Positions 24,829 through 33,246 of a stretch of DNA of 64,000 nucleotides are shown one piece after another (position 1 is the stretch's first letter; every line of letters begins with the position of its first letter). The stretch comes from Thermomicrobiales bacterium. Lineage in GTDB: Bacteria; Chloroflexota; Chloroflexia; Thermomicrobiales; UBA6265. Location: positions 496,001 through 560,000 of the forward strand of contig JAHBVL010000001.1 in the NCBI GenBank assembly GCA_019637585.1, given 5' to 3'. A model generated the notes under the pieces. That model made no database searches. It saw only the letters and a list, made by a program, of their open reading frames with translations, and had not been told where the DNA came from. A program made the position numbers and the translations under genes.

Positions 24829-25856
24829 GAGAGCTGCTGAACACCCTCTATGTCACCACGCCATACGCCTATCTTCATCTGGAGAACGATACGGTGCGGG
24901 TGGAGGTCGACCGGGAACTGAAGTTGCGCGCACCCCTCATGCACATCGGTTCGATCGTCGTTTTCGGCGACACGCTGATATCCCCGGCATTGATTGCCCG
25001 TTGCGCCGAGGACAAGCGCTCGATTGTCTTCCTGAGCCACAACGGCCGGTTCGTCGCCCGGGTCGAAGGGCCGGTCGGGGGCAACGTCCTGCTGCGGCGG
25101 GCGCAGCATCTGGCATTGAGCGACTACGATCGCCGGCTCAGCATTGCGCGGAATATCCTGGCCGGAAAACTCCGCAACAGCCGTCATGTCATTCTGCGCG
25201 CTGCTCGGGACACGCCCGATGCTGACGAAAGTCGCCGGTTGCGCGAAGCGGCCAGCTGGATCGACGACATTCTCCGCCGGTTGCCGGAACGAGTCGATCT
25301 GGACATGCTGCGTGGGGATGAGGGCGAAGCGGGGCGGGAGTATTTTTCCGTTTTCCCAATGATGATTCGGGGCGACCGCACCACCTTCGGCATGGCGGGG
25401 AGATCGCGACGGCCTCCGCTCGATCGCACCAATGCACTTCTCTCCTTCCTTTATACGTTGCTGCGCGCCGACTGCAATGCAGCCCTGGAAGGTGTCGGAC
25501 TCGACCCACAGGTGGGATTCCTGCATGCACTTCGGCCAGGACGACCAGCCCTGGCGCTCGATCTGATGGAGGAGTTGCGTCCAATTCTGGCCGATCGCCT
25601 GGCGCTGACGCTGATCAATCTCAAACAGTTGCAGGCAGACGACTTCGATGTGCACGACGGCGGTGCGGTCTATCTCAATGACCGCGGCCGCAAGACTGTG
25701 ATCGTCGCCTATCAGAAGCGCAAGGAAGACGAAGTCGACCATCGGGTGGTGGGGAAGAAGGTTCCACTGGGATTGGTGCCTCATCTCCAGGCGCGCCTTC
25801 TGGCCAGGCATCTTCGCGACGATCTGCGACACTATCTTCCCTTCCTGATGCGATGA
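24825..25856 (+). CDS. cas1: Cas1 spacer integrase
   Basis: The 343-residue protein is the integrase of the adaptation complex. The C-terminal helical domain carries the metal triad: Glu in NAALEGVGLDP, His in VGFLHALRPGR, and acidic residues in ALDLMEELRP. The N-terminal beta domain starts LLNTLYVTTPYAYLHLENDT, typical for type I-C. The correct start is GTG 24825, overlapping the cas4 stop; the open frame continues upstream to 24711 inside cas4, which is not real coding. Confidence 0.97.
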   Translation: MRELLNTLYVTTPYAYLHLENDTVRVEVDRELKLRAPLMHIGSIVVFGDTLISPALIARCAEDKRSIVFLSHNGRFVARVEGPVGGNVLLRRAQHLALSDYDRRLSIARNILAGKLRNSRHVILRAARDTPDADESRRLREAASWIDDILRRLPERVDLDMLRGDEGEAGREYFSVFPMMIRGDRTTFGMAGRSRRPPLDRTNALLSFLYTLLRADCNAALEGVGLDPQVGFLHALRPGRPALALDLMEELRPILADRLALTLINLKQLQADDFDVHDGGAVYLNDRGRKTVIVAYQKRKEDEVDHRVVGKKVPLGLVPHLQARLLARHLRDDLRHYLPFLMR

Positions 25857-25866
25857 GGGAATAGCG

Positions 25867-26163
25867 ATGCGCTGGGAAATCCTGGTGACCTACGACGTCA
25901 ACACGGAAACGAAAGCGGGACGCCGACGGTTGCGCAAAGTCGCGGCGATCTGCTCCGGATTCGGTCAGCGCGTTCAACTCTCGGTTTTCGAATGCAGGGT
26001 GACCCAGGCGCAGTATGAGGCGCTGGAAGCGCGGCTCCTTCAGGTCATCGACCCGGCCGAAGACCGGCTGCGGCTCTACCGGCTGCCGGCCGACCGGGAG
26101 AAATTCGTCCGCATTCATGGCATTCCGCTCGACCATGATATCCGCGAGCCGCTGATCGTCTAA
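25867..26163 (+). CDS. cas2: Cas2 adaptation protein
   Basis: The 98-residue protein has the ferredoxin-like Cas2 fold: first strand MRWEILVTYDVNTE with the conserved Asp, QRVQLSVFEC, and LRLYRLPADR. It forms the dimeric core of the Cas1-Cas2 integrase. It is the last gene of the operon; the leader begins immediately after its stop. Confidence 0.97.
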   Translation: MRWEILVTYDVNTETKAGRRRLRKVAAICSGFGQRVQLSVFECRVTQAQYEALEARLLQVIDPAEDRLRLYRLPADREKFVRIHGIPLDHDIREPLIV

Positions 26164-26328
26164 TCGTTGCGCGAACCGCCAGCACCCGCCACAATGCCGC
26201 CAGGTTCGCGAAAATCAATGCCCAATATCTCGGTAAAACAGCGTGAAAGCGAGCCTCCCCATTCACCTGGGCGCCAGCGAATGGGGAAAACGTGCGCGAA
26301 AGGAGGCATGTTTCGAGGAAATGGCGCC
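26164..26328 (+). promoter_or_regulatory. CRISPR leader
   Basis: This 165-bp segment separates cas2 from the first repeat and lacks a gene. It contains two inverted repeats: CGCGAACC / GGTTCGCG (26170-26177 and 26203-26210) and CCCCATTC / GAATGGGG (26257-26264 and 26279-26286). The second is 42 bp from the first repeat and could help position the Cas1-Cas2 integrase. New spacers should enter at 26329. Confidence 0.75.
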
Positions 26329-28026
26329 GTCGCTCCCTGACTCCGGTCAGGGAGAGGATTGAAACCGATTTTCGGAATTGTGTCAAGCAACACTACAACT
26401 GTCGCTCCCTGACTCCGGTCAGGGAGAGGATTGAAACGCCTGTTGAGCGAGAAATCGTCTTGCGCGCGTTGGTACGTCGCTCCCTGACTCCGGTCAGGGA
26501 GAGGATTGAAACAGGTTGTGGACAGCGCCAGTATGACGCCTGTCTATCCCGTCGCTCCCTGACTCCGGTCAGGGAGAGGATTGAAACAGGTAGTCAGAAT
26601 AACGTCAATTATGTGGACCAACGGTCGCTCCCTGACTCCGGTCAGGGAGAGGATTGAAACACCCAATCATGAGCCGTCGAAAAATCGAGGGGGTCGTCGC
26701 TCCCTGACTCCGGTCAGGGAGAGGATTGAAACGCTCCAACCCAGTCCGCAGATACTCCTCTGCTTTGGTCGCTCCCTGACTCCGGTCAGGGAGAGGATTG
26801 AAACTGTCTCGTCGTCAAATCCCACGCGCGCTATCACCGTCGCTCCCTGACTCCGGTCAGGGAGAGGATTGAAACCTTTCTGTGACCGTCTCCGAGCAAT
26901 CGGGGGCGGTGTCGCTCCCTGACTCCGGTCAGGGAGAGGATTGAAACATCGGAGTAGATCACCGTAATCTCCGGTGCAATCCGGTCGCTCCCTGACTCCG
27001 GTCAGGGAGAGGATTGAAACGTTTCGCCGCCGAGACCAACTGGCGACGCCAGCACGTCGCTCCCTGGCTTCGGTCAGGGAGAGGATTGAAACCGCCCACA
27101 TCTGTCGCGTCTCGATGCTCTGATCTCGTCGCTCCCTGGCTTCGGTCAGGGAGAGGATTGAAACCGGCCGAATCCGCCAGTTCGGAAGCGCTCGACTTCG
27201 TCGCTCCCTGGCTTCGGTCAGGGAGAGGATTGAAACGAGATGGATGCGCTAGTTAGGGCTCAGACCATTGGTCGCTCCCTGGCTTCGGTCAGGGAGAGGA
27301 TTGAAACTCGTACGCAACACTCGCTCCCGCCGGGGAGCGCCAAGTCGCTCCCTGGCTTCGGTCAGGGAGAGGATTGAAACGAACACGGGAGTGACGTCGA
27401 GTCCGGTGAATTCCTGTCGCTCCCTGGCTTCGGTCAGGGAGAGGATTGAAACCCCGGACTGGTGGAGCGGGCAACTGGGCTCTATTTGTCGCTCCCTGGC
27501 TTCGGTCAGGGAGAGGATTGAAACCAGTTGCGTGGAATCAAGAGCGCCATACTTGGCAATCGTCGCTCCCTGGCTTCGGTCAGGGAGAGGATTGAAACAG
27601 GGCAAGTACCACCACGTTTCAGGGACGGCGGCTGAGTCGCTCCCTGACTCCGGTCAGGGAGAGGATTGAAACAGCACCACCCGCGGGCCGATTGGCTCAA
27701 CCGGCTGTCGCTCCCTGACTCCGGTCAGGGAGAGGATTGAAACCTGGATTCTTCGCCTGCCCATCTGGTGAACGATGCCGGTCGCTCCCTGACTCCGGTC
27801 AGGGAGAGGATTGAAACGACCAATCGTCCAGCTCACCCTTGCCGCAGCTGGTCGGTCGCTCCCTGACTCCGGTCAGGGAGAGGATTGAAACGACCAATCG
27901 TCCAGCTCACCCTTGCCGCAGCTGGTCGGTCGCTCCCTGACTCCGGTCAGGGAGAGGATTGAAACGGTTGCTGGCTCGTGATTCCCAGGAAGATCATCAC
28001 GGTCGCTCCCTGGCTTCGGTCAGGGA
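26329..28026 (+). CRISPR. Type I-C CRISPR array: 23 full repeats plus a truncated 24th, 23 spacers
   Basis: Repeats are 37 bp, start GTCGCTCCCTG and end GGATTGAAAC, and fold into a 9-bp stem (CTCCCTGAC/GTCAGGGAG) with a 4-base loop. Spacers are 34-38 bp. Repeats 1-10 and 19-23 have A-C at the two variable sites (loop TCCG); repeats 11-18 and the truncated last one have G-T (loop TTCG). Spacers 21 (27818-27854) and 22 (27892-27928) are identical. The final copy (28002-28026) lacks its last 12 bases, as expected for the leader-distal end. Orientation matches the cas genes and the leader lies at the cas2 side, so spacer 1 is the youngest. Confidence 0.98.
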
Positions 28027-28078
28027 CCGGGCAGCGCGCGGCATCTGTGGCCGGCGCGAGAGGTGGTATTGAAGAGGG

Positions 28079-28882
28079 CTAGCGCGTTCGGGCCATGTAC
28101 AACAACGTCACGATCGCGCGCGTCACGCGTCCATCGAATTGCGTATCGATTAAGTCGTGAATCGCGTCGAGCAATTTGGAACGCACGTCCGGTTCGAGGA
28201 CTTGATAGGGAGAAAACGAGCTCAGGTAGCGCGTGTATCCATCAGCGTCGAATCGATGTTCCCACGCATACTGCCGTTCCGTGACAGCACCGAACAATCC
28301 CGACTCTTCGAGAAGTGCGCTCGACGGTCGCCGCGCGCCATCTCCGGATTCCGCGCCATTCGTTTCCGTCGCAAGGTGAGGTGCGTATCGCTCGTAGATC
28401 GGTGCACACGCTTCGAGGAACGCGCGATCGACATTCGACATCGGCCGGCGGTTCCACCACAGCGCCACCGCCCTGTCCTTCTTCAGCGCCGCGGCGACGC
28501 GAGACAAACCGACATCCGGGTCGATCCAGTGAAACGAGCTGGCCGCGATCGCCAGATCGTAGCTGCTATCGGGAAGGTCGACCGCTTCGAAGGAACCGAC
28601 CGTGATCGATGCGTTCGGATATGCCGCCAGATTCCGCTGCCAGACGGCAGCCAGCTCGCTGCCCAGCTCGATCGCGTCGATTCGGTAGCCACGCTGCGCA
28701 AATGGCAGCGTCGCATGCCCGGTTCCCGGCCCGATCTCGAGTATGCGTCCCCCGGCGGGAATTCCAGACAGCGCCACCACGTCATCGAAGAGCTCGTCCG
28801 GGTAGCCGGGTCTGGCACCGTCGTAGAGCGTCGCAATGGCATCGAATGTTTGCTTCCGCCGGTTCCGTTCCTGCTGCTCCAT
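28079..28882 (-). CDS. Class I SAM-dependent methyltransferase
   Basis: The 267-residue cytosolic protein has the SAM-binding motif I ILEIGPGTGHATLPFA (about residues 46-61), the acidic post-I residue in IDAIELGSELA, and motif IV around YDLAIAASSFHWIDPDV, which places it with methyltransferase type 11 (UbiE/TrmR-like) small-molecule enzymes. The substrate is not evident. It is convergent with the CRISPR array and has no operon partner; its stop is 53 bp from the truncated terminal repeat. Confidence 0.9.
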   Translation of the reverse strand: MEQQERNRRKQTFDAIATLYDGARPGYPDELFDDVVALSGIPAGGRILEIGPGTGHATLPFAQRGYRIDAIELGSELAAVWQRNLAAYPNASITVGSFEAVDLPDSSYDLAIAASSFHWIDPDVGLSRVAAALKKDRAVALWWNRRPMSNVDRAFLEACAPIYERYAPHLATETNGAESGDGARRPSSALLEESGLFGAVTERQYAWEHRFDADGYTRYLSSFSPYQVLEPDVRSKLLDAIHDLIDTQFDGRVTRAIVTLLYMARTR

Positions 28883-29126
28883 ACAACCTCCGTCCAGATC
28901 CCACCGACGGTTCGGCCGATCGACTTCACCCGTTCGCCACTCTCAGAACCAGCATCAGGCCAAGCCCAGAACGCGTCAAGCAGCCTGCCCAACTGTTCAG
29001 CTTGTCTCAGGCCGACAAAGACTCGATCCGGGTGATCGTTCTTCCCTGAGACAAGCATCCCCCACTTCGGCCCCCCAACCATCGTATGGTAGAGGCGTTT
29101 ATCCGAAGCTCGTCCGGATCGCTCCC

Positions 29127-29999
29127 ATGGTGACGTCTGGCCCGGTCATTCTGTTCTACAACTCGATGTGGACGTCGACCCTGGAAATTGTCGAACCGGG
29201 CAGCTGCCGGGTGTCGACCGATCGCCGGGATCTCGCCGTGGCAGATGCCGTCGTATTTCATTTGCCGACGATGCTCGAGGCGTTCCCGGAGAAGCATCCG
29301 GGCCAGATCTGGGTCGCCTGGACATTGGAGAGCGATGTCAACTACCCCCGTCAGCGCGATCCCCAGTTCATGGCCCAGTTCGATCTGCGCATGAGCTATC
29401 ACCTCGATGCCGACGTGCCGACGCCATACATCGGGAGTCGCGCGGAAGTCGAGCAGTCATTGCGCAGACCGCCGTCGGAGAAGCACGGTCTCGCGACGAT
29501 GTTCGTTTCGAGCCCGCTGAACCGGAGCAAACGGATCGACCTGGCCAGAGAGCTGATGCTGTACCTCGACATCCATTCGTACGGCAAGCGCCACAACAAT
29601 CGCCACATCCCCCAACCGGACCTCGGGCGAGAAACCAAACTCGCAGTGCTGGCCGGGTACAAATTCGATCTCTCCTTCGAGAATGCGATCGACCGCGATT
29701 ATGTCACTGAGAAATTCTACGATCCGCTGCTCGCTGGAAGTGTGCCGGTCTACCTGGGAGCGCCGAATGTCGATCAGTTCACGCCGGGCGAGCATTGTTT
29801 CATCAACGCCGCCGATTTCGCCAATGGCAAGGAGCTGGCGGAGTACCTCCTTCATCTCGACGCCGATGACAACGCCTATGCCAAGTACTTCACCTGGAAA
29901 GCGGGACCATTTCGGCCAGAATTTCTCGATTTGCTCGCCAGAACAGAGGAAAGCGCGCTCGATCGATTGTGCCGAATGGTTTGTGATCGGAAACAGTAG
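29127..29999 (+). CDS. Glycosyltransferase family 10 (alpha-1,3-fucosyltransferase-like)
   Basis: The 290-residue protein has the GT10 signature near residues 180-220: FDLSFENAIDRDYVTEKFYD followed by PLLAGSVPVYLGAPN, which binds GDP-fucose. The upstream part (VAWTLESDVNYPRQRDPQFM, then DLRMSYHLDADVP) also follows the family. It probably adds fucose to a surface glycan. I chose ATG 29127; the long open frame upstream (to 28836) overlaps the methyltransferase and is not coding. No other glycan genes are adjacent, which is unusual for a GT10. Confidence 0.85.
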   Translation: MVTSGPVILFYNSMWTSTLEIVEPGSCRVSTDRRDLAVADAVVFHLPTMLEAFPEKHPGQIWVAWTLESDVNYPRQRDPQFMAQFDLRMSYHLDADVPTPYIGSRAEVEQSLRRPPSEKHGLATMFVSSPLNRSKRIDLARELMLYLDIHSYGKRHNNRHIPQPDLGRETKLAVLAGYKFDLSFENAIDRDYVTEKFYDPLLAGSVPVYLGAPNVDQFTPGEHCFINAADFANGKELAEYLLHLDADDNAYAKYFTWKAGPFRPEFLDLLARTEESALDRLCRMVCDRKQ

Positions 30000-30165
30000 C
30001 TCGAGATATCACGTAGAACCCGGCCCTGTGCCGGCGGACGCTGCCGCGCACAACGCAACCACTGACGCATCGGCGCAATCAACGCGGTTCCGCCCAATCG
30101 CACCGCCGCAGGGCCGGGATCTACATCAAGGGAAAGCAGGCGCCGGAGAGTGCGAATGTGACCGG

Positions 30166-30216
30166 CTAGCTGGGCTCGCTCTCCGGTTCGATGTGAATCA
30201 CTTTTCGTTCGGCTAT
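30166..30216 (-). pseudogene. Remnant of an antitoxin gene N-terminus
   Basis: On the minus strand, AAAGGAG is followed by ATA (instead of ATG) and codons for AERKVIHIEPESEPS, then a TAG stop at 30168-30166. The intact antitoxin at 35744-36019 begins MAERKPIHIEPESD after AAGGAG. The start has mutated and the reading frame is cut short, so this is a dead relic of a related module, with the toxin gene gone. Confidence 0.65.
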
Positions 30217-30324
30217 GGTGACTCTCCTTTCTCCGTAGACTAGCGCGCAAGTGTGTCCTCCATGCCTTCTGCCTGCGACTGCACATCGGAACACAGTTGC
30301 GGCCTCCGCGTTTGTCGCCTGCCT

Positions 30325-30423
30325 GTAGCGGCAACGCCTGCGTTGCCTTTCCCGTGGGAAACGACGTTTTCGCTCCCGAGCATGACAGCACGAAGCACCA
30401 GGCAACGCAGGCGTTGCCGCTAC
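30325..30423. repeat. Inverted pair of REP-like elements (GTAG family 1), intact copy
   Basis: The 23-bp arms at 30325-30347 and 30401-30423 are perfect complements. Each begins GTAG-C and contains the hairpin GGCAACGC-CT-GCGTTGCC. It is a second copy of the element at 10416-10515 (overall length 99 versus 100 bp), with a different central sequence. The rest of the 30000-30469 interval holds an antitoxin remnant and no gene. Confidence 0.85.
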
Positions 30424-30469
30424 GACTTGCCGCTTCTGGCTATGACAGGGTTCGCGATGAACCAACCCG

Positions 30470-30497
30470 TGCTATGATCCCGGAAACGTTTCCGGGA
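30470..30497 (+). promoter_or_regulatory. Extended -10 promoter with LacI-type operator
   Basis: TG-C-TATGAT (30470-30478) forms an extended -10 element, and a perfect 20-bp palindrome, TCCCGGAAAC and its complement, covers 30478-30497 with the LacI-family centre AAACGTTT. The operator overlaps the expected transcription start, so the LacI-type protein made from 30518 should repress its own operon. Confidence 0.8.
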
Positions 30498-30517
30498 ACG
30501 GTTGCGGCGGAGCAAGT

Positions 30518-31522
30518 ATGCCGACGACGATCAAGGATGTCGCCAGAGAAGCCGGTGTGTCGGTCACTACGGCGCATCGGGCGCTGAATGGCAAAAGCGA
30601 GCTGGGCGCGGAGAAGCGAGAGCGGGTGCTGGAAGCGGCCCGGAAGCTGAACTATGTTCCCAGCGCCGCTGCCCGGACATTGGTTTCCGGCCGATCCCGC
30701 ACCCTCGGCATGATCGTGACCAACAACGCCAGCCCGGTTTACGCCGATATCGTTCGGGGTGTCGAAGCGGTGGCCAGGGATGCCGGCTACGGTCTCCTGC
30801 TCTGCAATTCGGACGACGACCAGTCGCGTGCGCTCGAATGTCTGGAGATATTGCGGGCCAAACAGGTCGACGGTGTGTTGATCACACCGGTGCAAAGCGA
30901 CCGCCGGGATATCGACTACCTGCGCAATTCGCACATTCCCTATGTCCTCCTGCTCCGGCACTTCGACGACCCGGCCGACGACAGGGTGATCATCGACAAC
31001 GAAGCGGCCGCGCATGGCGCATCCCGGTATCTGCTTGAGCTTGGCCACCAGCAGGTCGGTTGCATTGCCGGACCGCAGGAAACGTCGAGCGGACGAGCGC
31101 GGCTGTCGGGATTTCAGCGAGCCGTGCGAGAAGGGGGCGATCGCGTTCGCGCGGACTTCGTCACAGGGCAGGCGTTCACCGTGGAGGGCGGGTATCAGGG
31201 GGCAATCGCGTTGCTCTCCGGAGATGTCCGACCGACCGCTATCGTGGCGGCCAACGATCTGCAGGCCGTGGGGGTGATAAAAGCGGCTCGCGAGCGGGGA
31301 TTGAAAGTCCCGGATGATCTGGCGCTGGTCGGTGGGGACAACATCGAGCTGGCGGAGTTTCTCGATCCACCATTGACGACCTTCCACCAACCCGCCCTGG
31401 CCATTGGGCGTCGAGGCGCCGAGATCCTGCTCGATCGCCTTGATGGGGATGAGCGTCCGCCCCACCATGTCACATTCGTGCCCGATCTCATCGTGCGGGC
31501 ATCGTCAGGAGGACCAGTGTGA
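30518..31522 (+). CDS. LacI family transcriptional regulator of the hydantoinase operon
   Basis: The 334-residue protein has the LacI helix-turn-helix (TTIKDVAREAGVSVTTAHRA, about 3-22), the hinge helix (SAAARTLVSG), and the periplasmic-binding-like effector domain starting at RTLGMIVTNNASPVYADI. Start ATG 30518 has GGAG at 7 bases. A 20-bp operator lies just upstream, so it is autoregulated. Its stop overlaps the start of the hydantoinase B gene (GTGA), so it must control that pathway directly. The effector is probably an intermediate of the cyclic-amide breakdown, but this is inference. Confidence 0.93.
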   Translation: MPTTIKDVAREAGVSVTTAHRALNGKSELGAEKRERVLEAARKLNYVPSAAARTLVSGRSRTLGMIVTNNASPVYADIVRGVEAVARDAGYGLLLCNSDDDQSRALECLEILRAKQVDGVLITPVQSDRRDIDYLRNSHIPYVLLLRHFDDPADDRVIIDNEAAAHGASRYLLELGHQQVGCIAGPQETSSGRARLSGFQRAVREGGDRVRADFVTGQAFTVEGGYQGAIALLSGDVRPTAIVAANDLQAVGVIKAARERGLKVPDDLALVGGDNIELAEFLDPPLTTFHQPALAIGRRGAEILLDRLDGDERPPHHVTFVPDLIVRASSGGPV

Positions 31523-33246
31523 GCGCAACCGGCGTCGATCCCATCACCTTCGAGGTCGTGCGCAACGCGCTGACCGAAGTGACCGAAATGATGTCGCTGG
31601 CGCTGCGACGCAGCGCCTATTCCACCAATATCAAAACCCGGGCAGATTTCTCCTGCGCGGTTTTCGACGAGCATCTCAATCCTGTCGCCCAGTCCTTCTC
31701 TCAGGCCAATCATCTCGGCACGCTGGTCGAAATGGTGCCGATCATGGTCGCCGAGTACGGTGAAGACAATCTACGCCCTGGCGACGTCCTCCTCGGCAAC
31801 GACCCCTACCGGGGCGGCGCGCATCTCAACGACATCCTGGTGCTTTCGCCGGTCTTTTTCGGAGAGGATCGCATCGGCTGGGTGGCCAACCTGGCTCACC
31901 ATGTCGATGTCGGCGGCGGAGCGCCGGTCAGTATCGGCGCGTTCCGGGAGGTCTATCAGGAAGGGGTGGTCATTCCGCCGGTGAAACTGGTGTCGGCAGG
32001 GGAGATCGTGCCAGACGTTTTCTCGCTGGTGCTGTCGCAGGTTCGCGCCCGCAGGGAAACCGCCGGCGACTTCCGGGCCCAGCTGGCGGCCAACATCACC
32101 GGCGCGCAGCGATTTCAGGCACTCGCCGAACGATACGGGGTCGAGGAGATTCGCGCCTATATCGCTGAACTGATCGCCTATACCGACCGGCGCACAACGG
32201 CGGAGATCGCTCGTCTCCCGCATGGCGTCTATTCGGCGGAAGGACTGCTCGATACCGACGGTTTCACCGACGATCCGGTGACGCTGGCAGCAACGATCAC
32301 CATCGACGATGCCGGCGTTCATTTCGACATGGCCGGCAGCGACCCGCAACGCCGGGCGCCGGTCAACTCGACCCATTCGCAGACCTTTTCCTGTTGCGCC
32401 TATGTGTTGAAGTGCCTGATCGACCCGGATATCCCGGTCAATGCCGGCTTCTACCGGCATGTCAGGATGACTGCGCCGCTGGGCACAGTGGTCAATGCCA
32501 AACACCCGGGTCCGGTCGTGGGCGGATGGGAAACGAATTCTCGTCTGACCGATGTCATGCTCAAAGCGCTGGCGCCTGCCCTCCCCGAACTCGTTCCTGC
32601 CGGCACCAAAGGGATGATCTGCCACGCCGGTTTTGGCGGCACCGATCCACGCAGCGGCGAGTTCTACTGCTTCCTGGAAACGCTGGCCGGCGGCTATGGC
32701 GGGCGGCAGGGACTCGATGGGCCGGATGCGGTCCAGGCCCACGGACAGAACACCGAGAATGCGCCAGTCGAGGAAACGGAGCTGAACTATCCGGTCCGGA
32801 TTCTTCGTTACGAGCTGGTCGACGATTCCGAAGGAGCCGGTCAGTGGCGGGGCGGGCTCGGGTTACGTCGCGACTATCACTTTCCCGATCACGCTGCGTC
32901 GTTCACGGTTCTTTCCGACCGGGACAAATGGGGGCCGCACGGTCTCTTCGGCGGATTAGCCGGTGAGCGGGCGTCGTACATTCTCAATCCGAACGGCGAA
33001 GCACACCGGCTGGGGTCCAAAGCGACCGTCGAGCTGCAAAGCGGCGACGTCGTTCGCTATGAGACATGCGGCGGCGGTGGATACGGTCCACCTGAGGAGC
33101 GCGATCCGGGGCTGGTGCTGAGAGATGTGCGAGAAGGCAAAGTGAGCAAAGAGCGGGCGGAGGAGACCTACCGGGTCGCCATCAACACACCGGACTGGAC
33201 GATCGATGACGCAGCTACAGCGGCGCTGCGAGGAGAGCGGGCATGA
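31519..33246 (+). CDS. hyuB: Hydantoinase B / oxoprolinase family protein
   Basis: The 575-residue protein is the B subunit of the ATP-dependent N-methylhydantoinase / 5-oxoprolinase / acetone-carboxylase superfamily. Motifs include DPITFEVVRNALTEVTEMM at the start, GDVLLGNDPYRGGAHLNDIL, and the C-terminal GGGGYGPPEERDP. With HyuA it opens cyclic amides such as hydantoins or 5-oxoproline with ATP. The GTG start overlaps the LacI stop; its own stop overlaps the HyuA start (ATGA, 33243-33246). The B gene preceding the A gene is one of the orders seen for this pair. Confidence 0.93.
   Translation: MSATGVDPITFEVVRNALTEVTEMMSLALRRSAYSTNIKTRADFSCAVFDEHLNPVAQSFSQANHLGTLVEMVPIMVAEYGEDNLRPGDVLLGNDPYRGGAHLNDILVLSPVFFGEDRIGWVANLAHHVDVGGGAPVSIGAFREVYQEGVVIPPVKLVSAGEIVPDVFSLVLSQVRARRETAGDFRAQLAANITGAQRFQALAERYGVEEIRAYIAELIAYTDRRTTAEIARLPHGVYSAEGLLDTDGFTDDPVTLAATITIDDAGVHFDMAGSDPQRRAPVNSTHSQTFSCCAYVLKCLIDPDIPVNAGFYRHVRMTAPLGTVVNAKHPGPVVGGWETNSRLTDVMLKALAPALPELVPAGTKGMICHAGFGGTDPRSGEFYCFLETLAGGYGGRQGLDGPDAVQAHGQNTENAPVEETELNYPVRILRYELVDDSEGAGQWRGGLGLRRDYHFPDHAASFTVLSDRDKWGPHGLFGGLAGERASYILNPNGEAHRLGSKATVELQSGDVVRYETCGGGGYGPPEERDPGLVLRDVREGKVSKERAEETYRVAINTPDWTIDDAATAALRGERA

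Noticed and set aside
27308-27343. Palindromic spacer resembling a repeat (CGCTCCCGCCGGGGAGCG)
   Set aside because: It has normal spacer length and position; the hairpin is probably a property of the protospacer.
26292-27836. Open reading frames crossing the CRISPR array on both strands
   Set aside because: Their peptides repeat the same 12-residue unit dictated by the DNA repeat; they are artefacts of the array.
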